Under the pieces are notes generated by a model. It did not search any database and was not told the DNA's origin. It worked only from the letters and a program-made list of their open reading frames with translations. Of a stretch of 64,000 nucleotides of DNA, positions 36,193 through 45,402 are shown piece after piece. The stretch spans positions 806,001 through 870,000 of the forward strand of contig NZ_CP046244.1 of the NCBI RefSeq assembly GCF_009735625.1, in the 5' to 3' direction. The first letter of the stretch is position 1. The number at the start of each line of letters is the position of its first letter. Both the position numbers and the translations under genes were made by a program. Origin of the DNA: Moorella glycerini. Its GTDB lineage: Bacteria; Bacillota; DSM-521; Neomoorellales; Neomoorellaceae.

Positions 36193-36918
36193 ATGCGAGG
36201 CAAATACTGGCCTGTTTCCCTCACCGTTGTTTTCATAATCCTGGGCTTGCTTTTATCGCTCCAGTTTCGCACCCAGCGGCTGCTGGCCAGCTCCCTGGAA
36301 GCCCAGAAAACCGAAGACCTGGTGGCCATGTGGAAAAATTTGAGCAGCAAGCGCAGCCAGCTCCAGGGCGAAATCGCCCAGCTCCAGCAGCAGCTCTTTA
36401 CCCTTAAGGCCGGTTCCGGCCAGGATAGTGACGCCGAAACGGCTCTGGAAAAGGAGCTGGCCCGCCTGCAGATAAGCACCGGCCTCGCCCCGGTCAAAGG
36501 CCCGGGGATTACGGTTACCATTACCGGCGACGCCCCCCTCCTCTACGAGGACCTGGTGGACATCGTCAACGAACTCTGGGCCTCAGGAGCCGAAGCCATC
36601 GCCATCAACGACCACCGCATCGGCGCCTTTAATGCCATTGCCGATAAAGAGGAGGGGTCGCGGGTTTACATCACCGTTGACGGCCAGAAGCTCCTCTACC
36701 CCATTGTCATCAAAGCCATCGGTGACCCCCATACCCTGGAGAAGGGTTTAACCTTCACCGGCGGCCTGATTGAGAACCTCAATAACCTGTTCAATATTTA
36801 CCCTGACATTAAAAAAGAGCAGGACCTGCAGCTGCCGGGGACTTCCCTGCCCCGCTGGCAGTATGCTAAACCCCTGCCCCCTGATAAACAAGCGCCAAAG
36901 CAAAGCCAGGCAAAATAA
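36193..36918 (+). CDS. DUF881 membrane-anchored protein, second of a tandem pair
   Basis: 241 residues with the same plan as the preceding gene: anchor near 8-24, coiled coil rich in Gln (SQLQGEIAQLQQQLFTLKAG), then KGPGITVTITGDAP and IVNELWASGAEAIAINDHRI. The two products share the core but differ in loops, which suggests a hetero-oligomer or divergence after duplication. The terminator overlaps its last codons. Confidence 0.9.
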   Translation: MRGKYWPVSLTVVFIILGLLLSLQFRTQRLLASSLEAQKTEDLVAMWKNLSSKRSQLQGEIAQLQQQLFTLKAGSGQDSDAETALEKELARLQISTGLAPVKGPGITVTITGDAPLLYEDLVDIVNELWASGAEAIAINDHRIGAFNAIADKEEGSRVYITVDGQKLLYPIVIKAIGDPHTLEKGLTFTGGLIENLNNLFNIYPDIKKEQDLQLPGTSLPRWQYAKPLPPDKQAPKQSQAK

Positions 36919-36933
36919 AGGCCTGGCTTTTTT
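36903..36933 (+). terminator. Terminator of the DUF881 pair
   Basis: AAGCCAGGC pairs with GCCTGGCTT around a 9-nt loop that contains the stop codon, followed by a T-run. The T-run enters the end of the convergent cimA gene. Confidence 0.85.
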
Positions 36934-38521
36934 ACGTGGCTGCCACTTTTTTGTTTAGCTCCCGGGACTGTTTTAAGAGGGCGTATTCCATGCTGTCTAG
37001 CAGGGCTTCCCAGCTGGCTTCAATGATGTTGGTGGAAACGCCGACGGTATTCCACGAGCTGGTGCCGTCCCGGGACTCAATGAGCACCCTGACCCTGGCG
37101 CTGGTAGCATCCTTTTCATCCAGGACCCGCACCTTGTAGTCCGTCAGGCGCATGCGGCCGATGGCCGGGAAAACTTCCTCCAGGGCCTTGCGCAGGGCGT
37201 TGTCCATGGCATTGACGGGACCATTACCTTCGGCCGCCGTATGGACTACCTGGTCACCCACCTTGAGTTTAACGATGGCTTCGGCGATGGCTTCCTGCCC
37301 GGGCCGCTTTTCCACCAGGGTCTTGACGTACTCCACTTCAAAGGGCTGCCGGTATTCCCCCGTTGTTTTCCGTAGAAATAATTCCAGGGAAGCGTCGGCC
37401 CCTTCGAACTGGTAGCCCTGGCGTTCCATTTCCTTGATGCCGTTTATAACGGCTTGCTCCTTTTCCGGGGAAAGCTCCAGTCCCATCTCTTCTGCCTTGC
37501 AGCGCAGGTTGCTGGCCCCGGCCTGGTCCGACATTAGTATGCGCCGCTCGTTGCCTACCAGCTGGGGGCGGATGTGCTCGTAGGTTTGGGAAGCCTTTAG
37601 GACGGCGCTCACATGGATGCCGCCCTTGTGGGCAAAGGCGCTGTAGCCGACAAAGGGCTGGTTGCCGGGCGGTACCACATTGGCAATCTCGCTGACATAG
37701 CGGGAGACTTCCGTGAGAAAGCTCAATTGCCCGGGGGGCAGGCACTGGTAGCCCATTTTCAGCTCCAGGTTGGGCAATACCGAGCATAAATTGGCATTGC
37801 CGCAGCGCTCGCCGAAACCGTTGATGGTCCCCTGCACCTGGCGGCAGCCGGCGGTTACGGCGGCCAGGGTGTTGGCCACGGCCAGGTCGCCGTCGTTATG
37901 GGTATGGATGCCTAAAGGTACCTGGAGCTCCTGGCGCACCCGGGCTACGGCGGCGGCGACATCACCAGGCAGGCAGCCGCCGTTGGTATCGCACAGGACC
38001 ACCCAGCTGGCCCCGGCAGCCGCCGCGGCCTTTAAGGTAGCCAGGGCATAAGCGGGGTTGGCCTTGAAGCCGTCAAAAAAGTGCTCGGCATCAAAGATTA
38101 CTTCCAGGCCCGCCTCCACCAGGAAGGCGATACTGTCGGCAATCATGGCCAGGTTTTCTTCCAGGGTCGTCTCCAGGGCCGCCGTTACATGGAGATCCCA
38201 GGACTTGCCGAAGATGGTGGCCACCTTCACCCCGGCCCGCTTGATGGCCAGCAGGTTGGCGTCTTCCCCGGCTTTCCCGCCGGGCTTGCGGGTGCGGCCA
38301 AAGGCCGCGAGTTTAGCCCGCCGCCATCCAAGCTCCCCGGCCCGCTGGAAAAACTCCATATCTTTGGGGTTGGCCCAGGGCCAGCCCCCTTCGATATAAT
38401 CCACGCCCAGGCGGTCCAGGCGGGCGGCAATTTTTAACTTGTCTTCTACCGACAGGCTGATGCCCTCGCCCTGGCTGCCGTCCCGGAGGGTGGTGTCGTA
38501 GACGTAGATTTTCTCCGCCAT
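36932..38521 (-). CDS. cimA: (R)-citramalate synthase
   Basis: 529 residues. It opens with DTTLRDGSQGEGISLSVEDKLKIAARL, and the TIM-barrel HMGL-like domain has GIHTHNDGDLAVANTLAAV (metal-binding His-x-His) and GFGERCGNANL. The C-terminal LeuA-type regulatory domain follows with DYKVRVLDEKDATSARVRVL. Sequence details (GDLAVANT, EGGWPWANPKD) separate CimA from LeuA, which is also present at 41645. It condenses pyruvate with acetyl-CoA, allowing isoleucine synthesis without threonine; LeuCD and LeuB then process citramalate. It is the last gene of the leu/ilv cluster. Confidence 0.93.
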   Translation of the reverse strand: MAEKIYVYDTTLRDGSQGEGISLSVEDKLKIAARLDRLGVDYIEGGWPWANPKDMEFFQRAGELGWRRAKLAAFGRTRKPGGKAGEDANLLAIKRAGVKVATIFGKSWDLHVTAALETTLEENLAMIADSIAFLVEAGLEVIFDAEHFFDGFKANPAYALATLKAAAAAGASWVVLCDTNGGCLPGDVAAAVARVRQELQVPLGIHTHNDGDLAVANTLAAVTAGCRQVQGTINGFGERCGNANLCSVLPNLELKMGYQCLPPGQLSFLTEVSRYVSEIANVVPPGNQPFVGYSAFAHKGGIHVSAVLKASQTYEHIRPQLVGNERRILMSDQAGASNLRCKAEEMGLELSPEKEQAVINGIKEMERQGYQFEGADASLELFLRKTTGEYRQPFEVEYVKTLVEKRPGQEAIAEAIVKLKVGDQVVHTAAEGNGPVNAMDNALRKALEEVFPAIGRMRLTDYKVRVLDEKDATSARVRVLIESRDGTSSWNTVGVSTNIIEASWEALLDSMEYALLKQSRELNKKVAAT

Positions 38522-38524
38522 TAG

Positions 38525-39598
38525 CTATCCCTCTTGCAGTTCCTGCCGCACCAGGGCACCCATCTCCGCCGTGCCCACCAGGACGGTCCCCGGCACGTAG
38601 ATATCCGCGGTACGGTAACCTTTAGCCAGCACCCGGCCGACGGCGGCCTCCACGGCTGCCGCCGCCCCGTCCATCTTGAAGGAATACTTGAGCATCATGG
38701 CTACCGAGAGGATGGTCGCCAGGGGATTGGCCTTTTGCTGCCCGGCAATATCCGGGGCGGAGCCGTGGACCGGCTCATAAAGGGCCGTCGACCCGCCAAT
38801 GCTGGCCGAGGGCAGCATGCCGATGGAGCCCGTCAGGACGGAAGCCTGATCACTTAAAATATCGCCAAAGGTATTTTCGGTCACAATCACATCAAACCGG
38901 GTCGGCCGGCGGACCAGTTGCATGGCGCAGTTGTCAACGTACATGTGTTCAAGGGTAACCTCAGGAAACTCGCCTTTCAGGCTTTCCACCGTATCCCGCC
39001 ACAGCCGCGAGCTGGTGAGGACGTTGGCCTTGTCAACGCTGGTTAAGTGGCAGCGGCGCCGGCGGGCTATGTCAAAGGCCAGGCGGGCGATGCGCTCTAT
39101 TTCCGCCGTAGAATAGAGCATGGTATCGTAGGCCACCTCGCCTGTGCCCGCCTTTTCCCGCTTTTTCGGGCCGAAGTAGAGGCCGCCCGTGAGCTCCCGG
39201 ATAATAATCAGGTCGGTACCGGCAACAATTTCCCGTTTTAAGGGCGAAGCCTCTGCCAGGGGTTCAAAAAGGTAAGCAGGCCTTAAATTGGCATATAGAC
39301 CCAGCTCCTTGCGTAAAGGCAGGAGGGCGGCCGTTTCCGGGCGTTCCTCCGGCGGCAGGGCATCCCATTTAGGGCCGCCCACCGCCCCCAGGAGCACGGC
39401 GTCGCTCTGCCGGCAGAGGTCCAGGGTTTCCGGCGGTAAAGCCTGGCCCCGGGCATCAATGGCCGCTCCCCCTACCAGGGCCTCGGTAAACTGGAACTCT
39501 ATCCCCGTGCGGCGGCCGATCACTTCCAGGACCTTTACGGCTTCCGGAACAATCTCGGGGCCAATGCCGTCACCGGGCAAAACGGCGATTTTATACAT
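38525..39598 (-). CDS. leuB: 3-Isopropylmalate dehydrogenase
   Basis: 357 residues, family length. It begins [24 protein letters not shown], and carries [17 protein letters not shown] and the [12 protein letters not shown] metal-site motif, then [12 protein letters not shown] with the NAD-binding loop. It oxidises 3-isopropylmalate (and probably 3-methylmalate from the citramalate route). Its start overlaps the end of leuD by 8 bp and cimA begins 3 bp after its stop, so the three are translated together. Confidence 0.97.
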   Translation of the reverse strand: MYKIAVLPGDGIGPEIVPEAVKVLEVIGRRTGIEFQFTEALVGGAAIDARGQALPPETLDLCRQSDAVLLGAVGGPKWDALPPEERPETAALLPLRKELGLYANLRPAYLFEPLAEASPLKREIVAGTDLIIIRELTGGLYFGPKKREKAGTGEVAYDTMLYSTAEIERIARLAFDIARRRRCHLTSVDKANVLTSSRLWRDTVESLKGEFPEVTLEHMYVDNCAMQLVRRPTRFDVIVTENTFGDILSDQASVLTGSIGMLPSASIGGSTALYEPVHGSAPDIAGQQKANPLATILSVAMMLKYSFKMDGAAAAVEAAVGRVLAKGYRTADIYVPGTVLVGTAEMGALVRQELQEG

Positions 39599-40091
39599 GC
39601 GCCTTCACCTTCCTGGCCACGTAGGGCATCAGCCCCCCGGCGGCAATGAGTTCCTGCATGAAGGGCGGGAAGGGCGCCGCCTGGTAGGTTTCCCCTCTGG
39701 TCAGGTTCACTATTTCGCCCTTCTCGGCATCGATCTTTACTTCATCCCCCGCGGTTATCCCTGCCGCCGCGGCCGGGGACTCAAAGATGGGCAGGCCGAT
39801 GTTGATGGCGTTGCGGTAGAAGATGCGGGCAAAGGAAGCGGCGATGACCGCCGCCACCCCGGCGGCCTTGATGGCTACCGGCGCGTGCTCCCGGGAACTG
39901 CCGCAGCCGAAGTTTTTCCCGGCCACGATAACCTCCCCTTTTTGCACCCGCCCGGCAAAGGTGGGGTCGGCATCCTCCATGCAGTGGCGGGCGAGTTCTT
40001 CGGGGTCGGAGGTATTCAGGTAGCGGGCCGGGATAATGGCGTCGGTGTCGATATCGTTGCCGAAGGTGTGGCACTTGCCCTGGATAATCAT
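39591..40091 (-). CDS. leuD: 3-Isopropylmalate dehydratase small subunit
   Basis: 166 residues, the short form typical of Firmicutes and archaea. Motifs: [18 protein letters not shown] and [20 protein letters not shown]. It provides the substrate-specificity part of isopropylmalate isomerase together with LeuC. Its start overlaps the leuC stop by 4 bp. Confidence 0.96.
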   Translation of the reverse strand: MIIQGKCHTFGNDIDTDAIIPARYLNTSDPEELARHCMEDADPTFAGRVQKGEVIVAGKNFGCGSSREHAPVAIKAAGVAAVIAASFARIFYRNAINIGLPIFESPAAAAGITAGDEVKIDAEKGEIVNLTRGETYQAAPFPPFMQELIAAGGLMPYVARKVKAHV

Positions 40092-41353
40092 TTTATTACC
40101 TCCTCGGGAGCGGCGATGCGCCCTTTAACGGCGCTGGCGGCGGCTACCGCCGGGCCGGCGAGATAAACTTCGCTTTCCGGATGGCCCATGCGGCCCACAA
40201 AGTTGCGGTTGGTGGTGGCCAGGGCCCGCTCGCCTTTAGCCAGGATCCCCATGTGCCCGCCCAGGCAGGGGCCGCAGGTGGGCGTGGAGACGGCGGCTCC
40301 GGCTTCTATAAAGGTGGCTATCAGCCCTTCTTCCAAAGCCTCCGCGTAGATCTTCTGGGTGCCGGGTATGATGATGAGCCTTACTTCCGGATGGACCTTT
40401 TGCCCTTTGAGGATCTGCGCCGCCACCCGCAGGTCCTCCAGGCGGCCGTTGGTGCAGCTGCCGATGACTACCTGGTCGATTTTGATCTCACCTATTTCTT
40501 TGACGCTCCTGGCGTTCTCGGGCAGGTGGGGCAGGGCTACCTGGGGCTCGATCTTCCCGGCGTCGATGTCTATCTCCCGGGCATACCTGGCGTCCGGGTC
40601 GCTCTGGTAGATGTGGTAGTCGCGTTTGAGGCGGCCCTGGATGTATTCTACGGTCTTTGCGTCTACCGCAAAGATGCCGTTCTTGCCGCCGGCTTCGATG
40701 GCCATGTTGGCCATGGTGAAGCGGCCGTCCATGGAGAGCTCTCTTATGGCTTCCCCGGTGAATTCCATGGCCATGTAGCGGGCGCCGTCGACGCCGATCC
40801 GGCCGATGGTGGAGAGGATGAGGTCTTTGCCTCCGACCCAGGGCTGCAGCCGGCCGTGGTAGCGGAAGAGGATGGTCTCGGGTACTTTAAACCACAGCTC
40901 GCCGGTGGCCATGGCGGCGGCGAGGTCCGTGGAGCCGACGCCGGTGGCGAAGGCCCCCAGGGCCCCGTAGGTGCAGGTGTGGGAGTCGGCGCCGATGACC
41001 AGGTCCCCGGGGCCGACCAGGCCCGCCTCCGGCAGCAGGCAGTGCTCGATGCCCATGCGGCCGATTTCAAAGTAGTTGGTGAGCCCCTGCTCCCGGGCGA
41101 AGTCGCGTAAAATTTTGGCCTGCTCGGCGGACTTGATGTCCTTGGCCGGGGTGAAGTGGTCCGGTACCAGGACGACCCGTTCCGGGTCGAAGACCTTCTT
41201 GAGGCCGAGTTTTTTGAACTCCTGGATGGCCAGGGGGGCGGTGATGTCGTTCCCCAGGGCCAGGTCTACCTTAGCGTTGATGAGCTGGCCCGGCTCGACA
41301 TGTTCGAGGCCGGCGTGGGCGGCCAGGATCTTTTCGGTGATGGTCATGCCCAT
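40088..41353 (-). CDS. leuC: 3-Isopropylmalate dehydratase large subunit
   Basis: 421 residues from ATG 41353 (an ATG two codons on, 41347, is an alternative); the much longer open frame upstream runs through a GC-rich repeat and is not coding. Fe-S ligands are in [13 protein letters not shown] and [15 protein letters not shown], with [20 protein letters not shown] upstream. It belongs to the short LeuC (aconitase-like, archaeal/clostridial) type and pairs with LeuD. The 290-bp gap between leuA and leuC holds a hairpin repeat with an insertion. Confidence 0.95.
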   Translation of the reverse strand: MGMTITEKILAAHAGLEHVEPGQLINAKVDLALGNDITAPLAIQEFKKLGLKKVFDPERVVLVPDHFTPAKDIKSAEQAKILRDFAREQGLTNYFEIGRMGIEHCLLPEAGLVGPGDLVIGADSHTCTYGALGAFATGVGSTDLAAAMATGELWFKVPETILFRYHGRLQPWVGGKDLILSTIGRIGVDGARYMAMEFTGEAIRELSMDGRFTMANMAIEAGGKNGIFAVDAKTVEYIQGRLKRDYHIYQSDPDARYAREIDIDAGKIEPQVALPHLPENARSVKEIGEIKIDQVVIGSCTNGRLEDLRVAAQILKGQKVHPEVRLIIIPGTQKIYAEALEEGLIATFIEAGAAVSTPTCGPCLGGHMGILAKGERALATTNRNFVGRMGHPESEVYLAGPAVAAASAVKGRIAAPEEVIK

Positions 41354-41390
41354 GGAGTTTACCTTCTTCCTGCTAAAGTAACTCTTTTTT

Positions 41391-41602
41391 GGGCTGGCAT
41401 TTGTTTGCAGCGAGCGACTTGGTCCGAGCGGCGAAGCGGCCGCAGGCTGTGCCGAGGAGCGAGGGCGGGGCCGAGGACAGGAGGTCCGAGGCCGGCCTCT
41501 GAGGCAAGGATGCCGAATAGGCCGGGAACCCCGCCCGAGCCCGAGGCAGAGCCGTAGGCCGCTCCGCGAGGACCACGGAGCGAGCGCAAACATAGCCAGC
41601 CC
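41391..41602. repeat. 42-bp palindromic repeat split by a 170-bp MITE-like insertion
   Basis: The outer parts, 41391-41416 and 41587-41602, join to a 42-nt sequence that is identical to the reverse complement of 63229-63270. Between them lie 170 bp ending with a second copy of AGCGAGCG (41409-41416 and 41579-41586), an 8-bp target duplication. The inserted DNA has no gene and its ends are imperfectly complementary (TGGTCC...AGCGG and the reverse complement TGGTCCTCGCGGAGCGG), continuing through GC-rich arms of about 70 bp, so it can fold into one long hairpin. This is the structure of a small non-autonomous element. It lies in the leuA-leuC gap, in the leader of leuC. Confidence 0.8.
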
Positions 41603-41644
41603 CAAATAGTCATGGTTCGCTCTACCTCTGTTTCGGCTCCAGAC

Positions 41645-43192
41645 TCATGCTTCCAGAACCTGTAAGTTCTCTTCCCCTACCTCGTAAATGACTTTATTAA
41701 TCGCGTTCAGGTAGGCGCGGGCGCTGGCTTCCAGGACGTCGGTGCTGATGCCCCGGCCGATGAACACCCGGCCAGCACACTCGATCTTGACGGTTACCTC
41801 GCCTACAGCGTCTTTGCCGCCGGTAACGGCATTGAGGCTGTAGGATTTAAGGCCAACAGGAATCCGCGTTATCTTGTCGATGGCCTTGAAGGCGGCATCC
41901 ACCGGTCCTTCGCCGCAGGCCGCCTCTTCCTTTAATTCCTCGCCCACCCGGAGGCCGATGGTGGCCGTGGGCACCACCCGGTTACCTGTGGAGATGTGGA
42001 TATGCTCCAGGACGAATTTTTCGGGAATCTGTTTAACTTCGTGCTCGACAATGGCTTCCAGGTCGCGGTCGCTGATCTCCTTCTTGCGGTCGGCCAGTTC
42101 CTTGAAGCGAGCAAAGGCTTTGTCGAGTTCCGCTTCATTCAGTTTAAAGCCCAGTTCCTCCAGGCGGCTGCGCAGGGCATGGCGGCCGGAGTGCTTGCCC
42201 AGGACAATATTGCTCTGGACCAGGCCGATCATGGTGGGGTTCATAATCTCATAGGTGGTGCGCTCCTTCAGGACGCCGTCCTGGTGGATGCCGGCCTCAT
42301 GGGCGAAGGCGTTTTTGCCCACGATAGCCTTATTGTACTGGACGGGCATGCCCGTCAGGCTGCTCACCAGCTTGCTGGTACGGTAGATCTCCTCGGTAAC
42401 AATGCCGGTGTGGCAGCCGTAATAGTCGCGGCGGGTATAGAGGGCCATGACCAGCTCTTCCAGGGCCGTATTGCCGGCCCGCTCGCCGATGCCGTTGATG
42501 GCCCCTTCTACCTGGAGGGCGCCGTTCTCAATGGCCGCCAGGGAATTGGCCACCGCCAGCCCCAGGTCGTTATGGCAGTGGACGCTGATTTGCACCTGCT
42601 CAATCCCCGGTACCCGCCGGCGAAGCTCGGCAATCAGATGCCCGAACTCGGCCGGGGTGGCATAGCCGACGGTATCGGGGATATTGAGGACGGTGGCCCC
42701 GGACGCAATGGCTGCCGCCAGCACCTGGCACAGGAAGTCGATGTCGCTCCGGGAAGCGTCTTCCGGGGAAAACTCCACATCCCGGCAGTAGCTTTTGGCC
42801 CGGGCCACCCCTTGACGGACGGCGGCCAGGACTTCTTCCCGCGTCATGCGCAGCTTGTGTTTTAAGTGAATGTCGGAGGTGGCAATAAAGACATGGATCC
42901 GCGGCCGTTTGGCTTCTTGCAGCGCCTCCCAGGCGCGGTCGATGTCCCGGTCATTGATCCGCGCCAGGCCGGCAATCACCGGGCCCTCTACTTCCCGGGC
43001 TATGGCCCGCACGGCTTCAAAGTCGCCGGGGGAGGCAATGGGGAAGCCGGCTTCAATGACGTCAACCCCCAGGCGGGCCAGCTGGTGGGCAATTTTCAGC
43101 TTTTCCTCGACGTTGAGGCTTACCCCGGGCGACTGCTCGCCATCGCGCAGGGTGGTATCAAAGATATAAATCCTTTTGCTGGTATCCGGCAA
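41645..43192 (-). CDS. leuA: 2-Isopropylmalate synthase
   Basis: 515 residues, typical of bacterial Leu[25 protein letters not shown] opens the catalytic barrel; the metal His-x-His is in [18 protein letters not shown] near residue 203, with [13 protein letters not shown] following. The C-terminal regulatory domain (from about 390) carries [21 protein letters not shown], the leucine feedback region. It condenses acetyl-CoA and 2-oxoisovalerate. It lies 25 bp downstream of the second acetolactate synthase gene. Confidence 0.96.
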   Translation of the reverse strand: MPDTSKRIYIFDTTLRDGEQSPGVSLNVEEKLKIAHQLARLGVDVIEAGFPIASPGDFEAVRAIAREVEGPVIAGLARINDRDIDRAWEALQEAKRPRIHVFIATSDIHLKHKLRMTREEVLAAVRQGVARAKSYCRDVEFSPEDASRSDIDFLCQVLAAAIASGATVLNIPDTVGYATPAEFGHLIAELRRRVPGIEQVQISVHCHNDLGLAVANSLAAIENGALQVEGAINGIGERAGNTALEELVMALYTRRDYYGCHTGIVTEEIYRTSKLVSSLTGMPVQYNKAIVGKNAFAHEAGIHQDGVLKERTTYEIMNPTMIGLVQSNIVLGKHSGRHALRSRLEELGFKLNEAELDKAFARFKELADRKKEISDRDLEAIVEHEVKQIPEKFVLEHIHISTGNRVVPTATIGLRVGEELKEEAACGEGPVDAAFKAIDKITRIPVGLKSYSLNAVTGGKDAVGEVTVKIECAGRVFIGRGISTDVLEASARAYLNAINKVIYEVGEENLQVLEA

Positions 43193-43217
43193 GAGACATC
43201 AACCTTCCTTGGCCAGT

Positions 43218-44900
43218 TTATTCCGGTAGGAGCATTTCGTTCAGGGCGGCTCCATTCAGAACCATAGGGTAAACCATTTCCTCTTCGCTGATCAAGCACT
43301 CAATAAGGGTGAGACCATCATTTTGCATGGCCCGGGCCAGCACCGGTACCACTTCTTCCTGTTTAGTAATACGCAAGCCGGTTGCCCCATAGCACTCGGC
43401 CAGGCGGACAAAATCGGGGTTGCCCGTAAATTTCACCGCTGTATACTGGCGCTCGTAGTAAAAATGCTGCAGCTGGCGCACCATGGCCAGGCTCTGGTTG
43501 TTGAAAAGCAAAATCTTCAAGGGCAAGCCCTGCTCCACGGCCGTACCCAGCTCGGCCATCCCCATCTGGAAACTGCCGTCGCCGGTAATGACCCACACCT
43601 GCCTGTCCGGCCGGGCCAGGGCGGCGCCGATGGCTGCCGGCAGGCCGTAACCCATGGTGCCCAGGCCACAGGAGGAAATAAAGGTGCGGGGCTCAGTATA
43701 GCCGTAAAAGAGGGCCGCCCACATCTGGTGCTGGCCGACGTCGGTGGTAATGATGGCCCGGCCGCGGGTCATTTCTCCCAGGCGTTCGATGACCCACTGG
43801 GGCCGCACCTCCCCGCCCCGGCCATAGGTCAGGGGGTAATTATTGCGCAGGGTTTTAACCCGCTCCAGCCACGTCGGGTGCGTAGCGGGCTCCACCAGGG
43901 GCAGAAGTTCCTTCAGGACACAGCTGATATCCCCCACCAGGGGCAGGTCGACCCGCACGTTCTTGCCGATTTCTGCCGGGTCAATATCCACATGGGCTAT
44001 TTTAGCCTGGGGCGCGAATTTTTCTATGGCCCCCGTCACCCGGTCGTCAAAGCGCACCCCCAGGCCCACCAGGAGGTCGCATTCCATAACGGCGTGGTTG
44101 GCACAGGGTTTGCCGTGCAGGCCGACCATCCCCAGGGCAAGGGGGTTATCTTCAGGAAAAGCCCCCAGACCGGTAAGGGAGGTGGCCACCGGCGCCTGGA
44201 TTTTTTCCGCCAGTTCCCGCAGGTATCCTTCCGCCCCGGAAGCCACCACCCCGCCGCCGGCAAACAGGACTGGCCGCTCGGCTTCCTGGAGGAGCTTTGC
44301 CAGGGCGCGGAGCTGGCCCGGGTGGCCCTGGTAGGTAGGTTTATAGCCCCGCAGCTCAACCTTCTCCGGGACGGGTGTCTGGCAGAGTGCCAGGGCTACG
44401 TCTTTAGGGAGATCCACCAGCACCGGGCCGGGGCGACCGGTGGAGGCGATATAAAAGGCTTCTTTGACAATACGGGGCAGTTCCTCGCCATCTTTAACCA
44501 GGTAATTATGCTTGGTAATGGGAATGGTGATCCCGGTAATATCGGTTTCCTGGAAGGCATCGCTGCCCACCTGACTTGTGGGCACCTGGCCGGTAAAGAT
44601 TACTACCGGGACGGAATCCATATAGGCCGTGGCAATCCCCGTTACCAGGTTGGTGGCCCCGGGACCGGAGGTGGCAAAACAGACGCCCGTCTTGCCGCTG
44701 GCGCGGGCATAACCGCTGGCGGCGTGGACGGCATTTTGCTCCTGGCGGACCAGGATATGACGGATGGAAGTCCGGGCCAGTTCATGGTACAGGGGCAGGA
44801 CGGCGCCGCCAGGATAGCCGAAGACCAGTTCCACCTCTTCGGCCTGGAGGACCTCCATTACGGCCCGGGCACCGGTACGTACCCTAGTCTCCTGTCCCAT
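43218..44900 (-). CDS. ilvB: Acetolactate synthase large subunit, copy next to leuA
   Basis: 560 residues from ATG 44900 with GGAGG nine bases upstream. Catalytic Glu is in RQEQNAVHAASGYARASG, and the thiamine-diphosphate motif is GDGSFQMGMAELGTAVEQ...NN near residue 430. It forms acetolactate or acetohydroxybutyrate from pyruvate. It follows ilvN with a 17-bp overlap. A second large subunit is encoded upstream at 45399; the two are clearly related but not near-identical, so this is an old duplication or two enzymes with different partners. Confidence 0.94.
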   Translation of the reverse strand: MGQETRVRTGARAVMEVLQAEEVELVFGYPGGAVLPLYHELARTSIRHILVRQEQNAVHAASGYARASGKTGVCFATSGPGATNLVTGIATAYMDSVPVVIFTGQVPTSQVGSDAFQETDITGITIPITKHNYLVKDGEELPRIVKEAFYIASTGRPGPVLVDLPKDVALALCQTPVPEKVELRGYKPTYQGHPGQLRALAKLLQEAERPVLFAGGGVVASGAEGYLRELAEKIQAPVATSLTGLGAFPEDNPLALGMVGLHGKPCANHAVMECDLLVGLGVRFDDRVTGAIEKFAPQAKIAHVDIDPAEIGKNVRVDLPLVGDISCVLKELLPLVEPATHPTWLERVKTLRNNYPLTYGRGGEVRPQWVIERLGEMTRGRAIITTDVGQHQMWAALFYGYTEPRTFISSCGLGTMGYGLPAAIGAALARPDRQVWVITGDGSFQMGMAELGTAVEQGLPLKILLFNNQSLAMVRQLQHFYYERQYTAVKFTGNPDFVRLAECYGATGLRITKQEEVVPVLARAMQNDGLTLIECLISEEEMVYPMVLNGAALNEMLLPE

Positions 44901-45402
44901 CGCCGCTGGCCTCCATTCCTTTAGTTTTCGCTCCCCGGAGCATGGCAATTTTACCTGTGCGTACTACTTCCCGGATACCAAAGGGGCGCAGGGAGTTTTC
45001 CAGAGCATCAATCTTGTCAGCATCGCCGGTAGCTTCGATAATCAGGCTGTTGCGGGCAATATCGACGATCCGGGCCCGGAAGATGTCAACTATCTGCATA
45101 ATCTCGCCCCGGACCGCCGGGTCGGCATTGACCTTGATGAGCATCAATTCCCGGCCCACATGGGGATCATCGGTTATATCGCTGAGCTTGATGACATCGA
45201 TAAGCTTATTGAGCTGCTTGCAGACCTGCTCGATAATCTGCTCATCGCCATCCACCACGATGGTCATGCGGGAAATAGAGGGGTTTTCCGTACGGCCTAC
45301 GGCCAGGCTGTCGATATTATAACCCCGGCGGCTGAAGAGGCCGGCCACCCGGGTTAAAACCCCGGGGCGATTTTCCACCAGAACCGAAAGGGTGCGTTTC
45401 AC
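44884..45402 (-). CDS. ilvN: Acetolactate synthase small (regulatory) subunit
   Basis: 172 residues. The N-terminal ACT domain reads MKRTLSVLVENRPGVLTRVAGLFSRRGYNIDSL (shown in parts: VENRPGVL, RRGYNID), with the valine-site Asn in this region, and a C-terminal domain with LENSLRPFGIREVVRTGKIA. It binds valine and restores activity of the large subunit. It overlaps the upstream ilvB stop by 4 bp and the downstream ilvB start, so it sits between two large subunits and could serve both. Confidence 0.95.
   Translation of the reverse strand: MKRTLSVLVENRPGVLTRVAGLFSRRGYNIDSLAVGRTENPSISRMTIVVDGDEQIIEQVCKQLNKLIDVIKLSDITDDPHVGRELMLIKVNADPAVRGEIMQIVDIFRARIVDIARNSLIIEATGDADKIDALENSLRPFGIREVVRTGKIAMLRGAKTKGMEASGDGTGD

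Noticed and set aside
41354-41605. N-terminal extension of leuC through the leuA-leuC gap
   Set aside because: The extension translates the inserted hairpin repeat; the ribosome site and family start are at 41353.
43323-44924. Long plus-strand open frame antisense to ilvB
   Set aside because: It is a high-GC shadow of a well-supported gene, with no ribosome site or family motif. The same holds for other long antisense frames over leuC, glmM and the defence genes.
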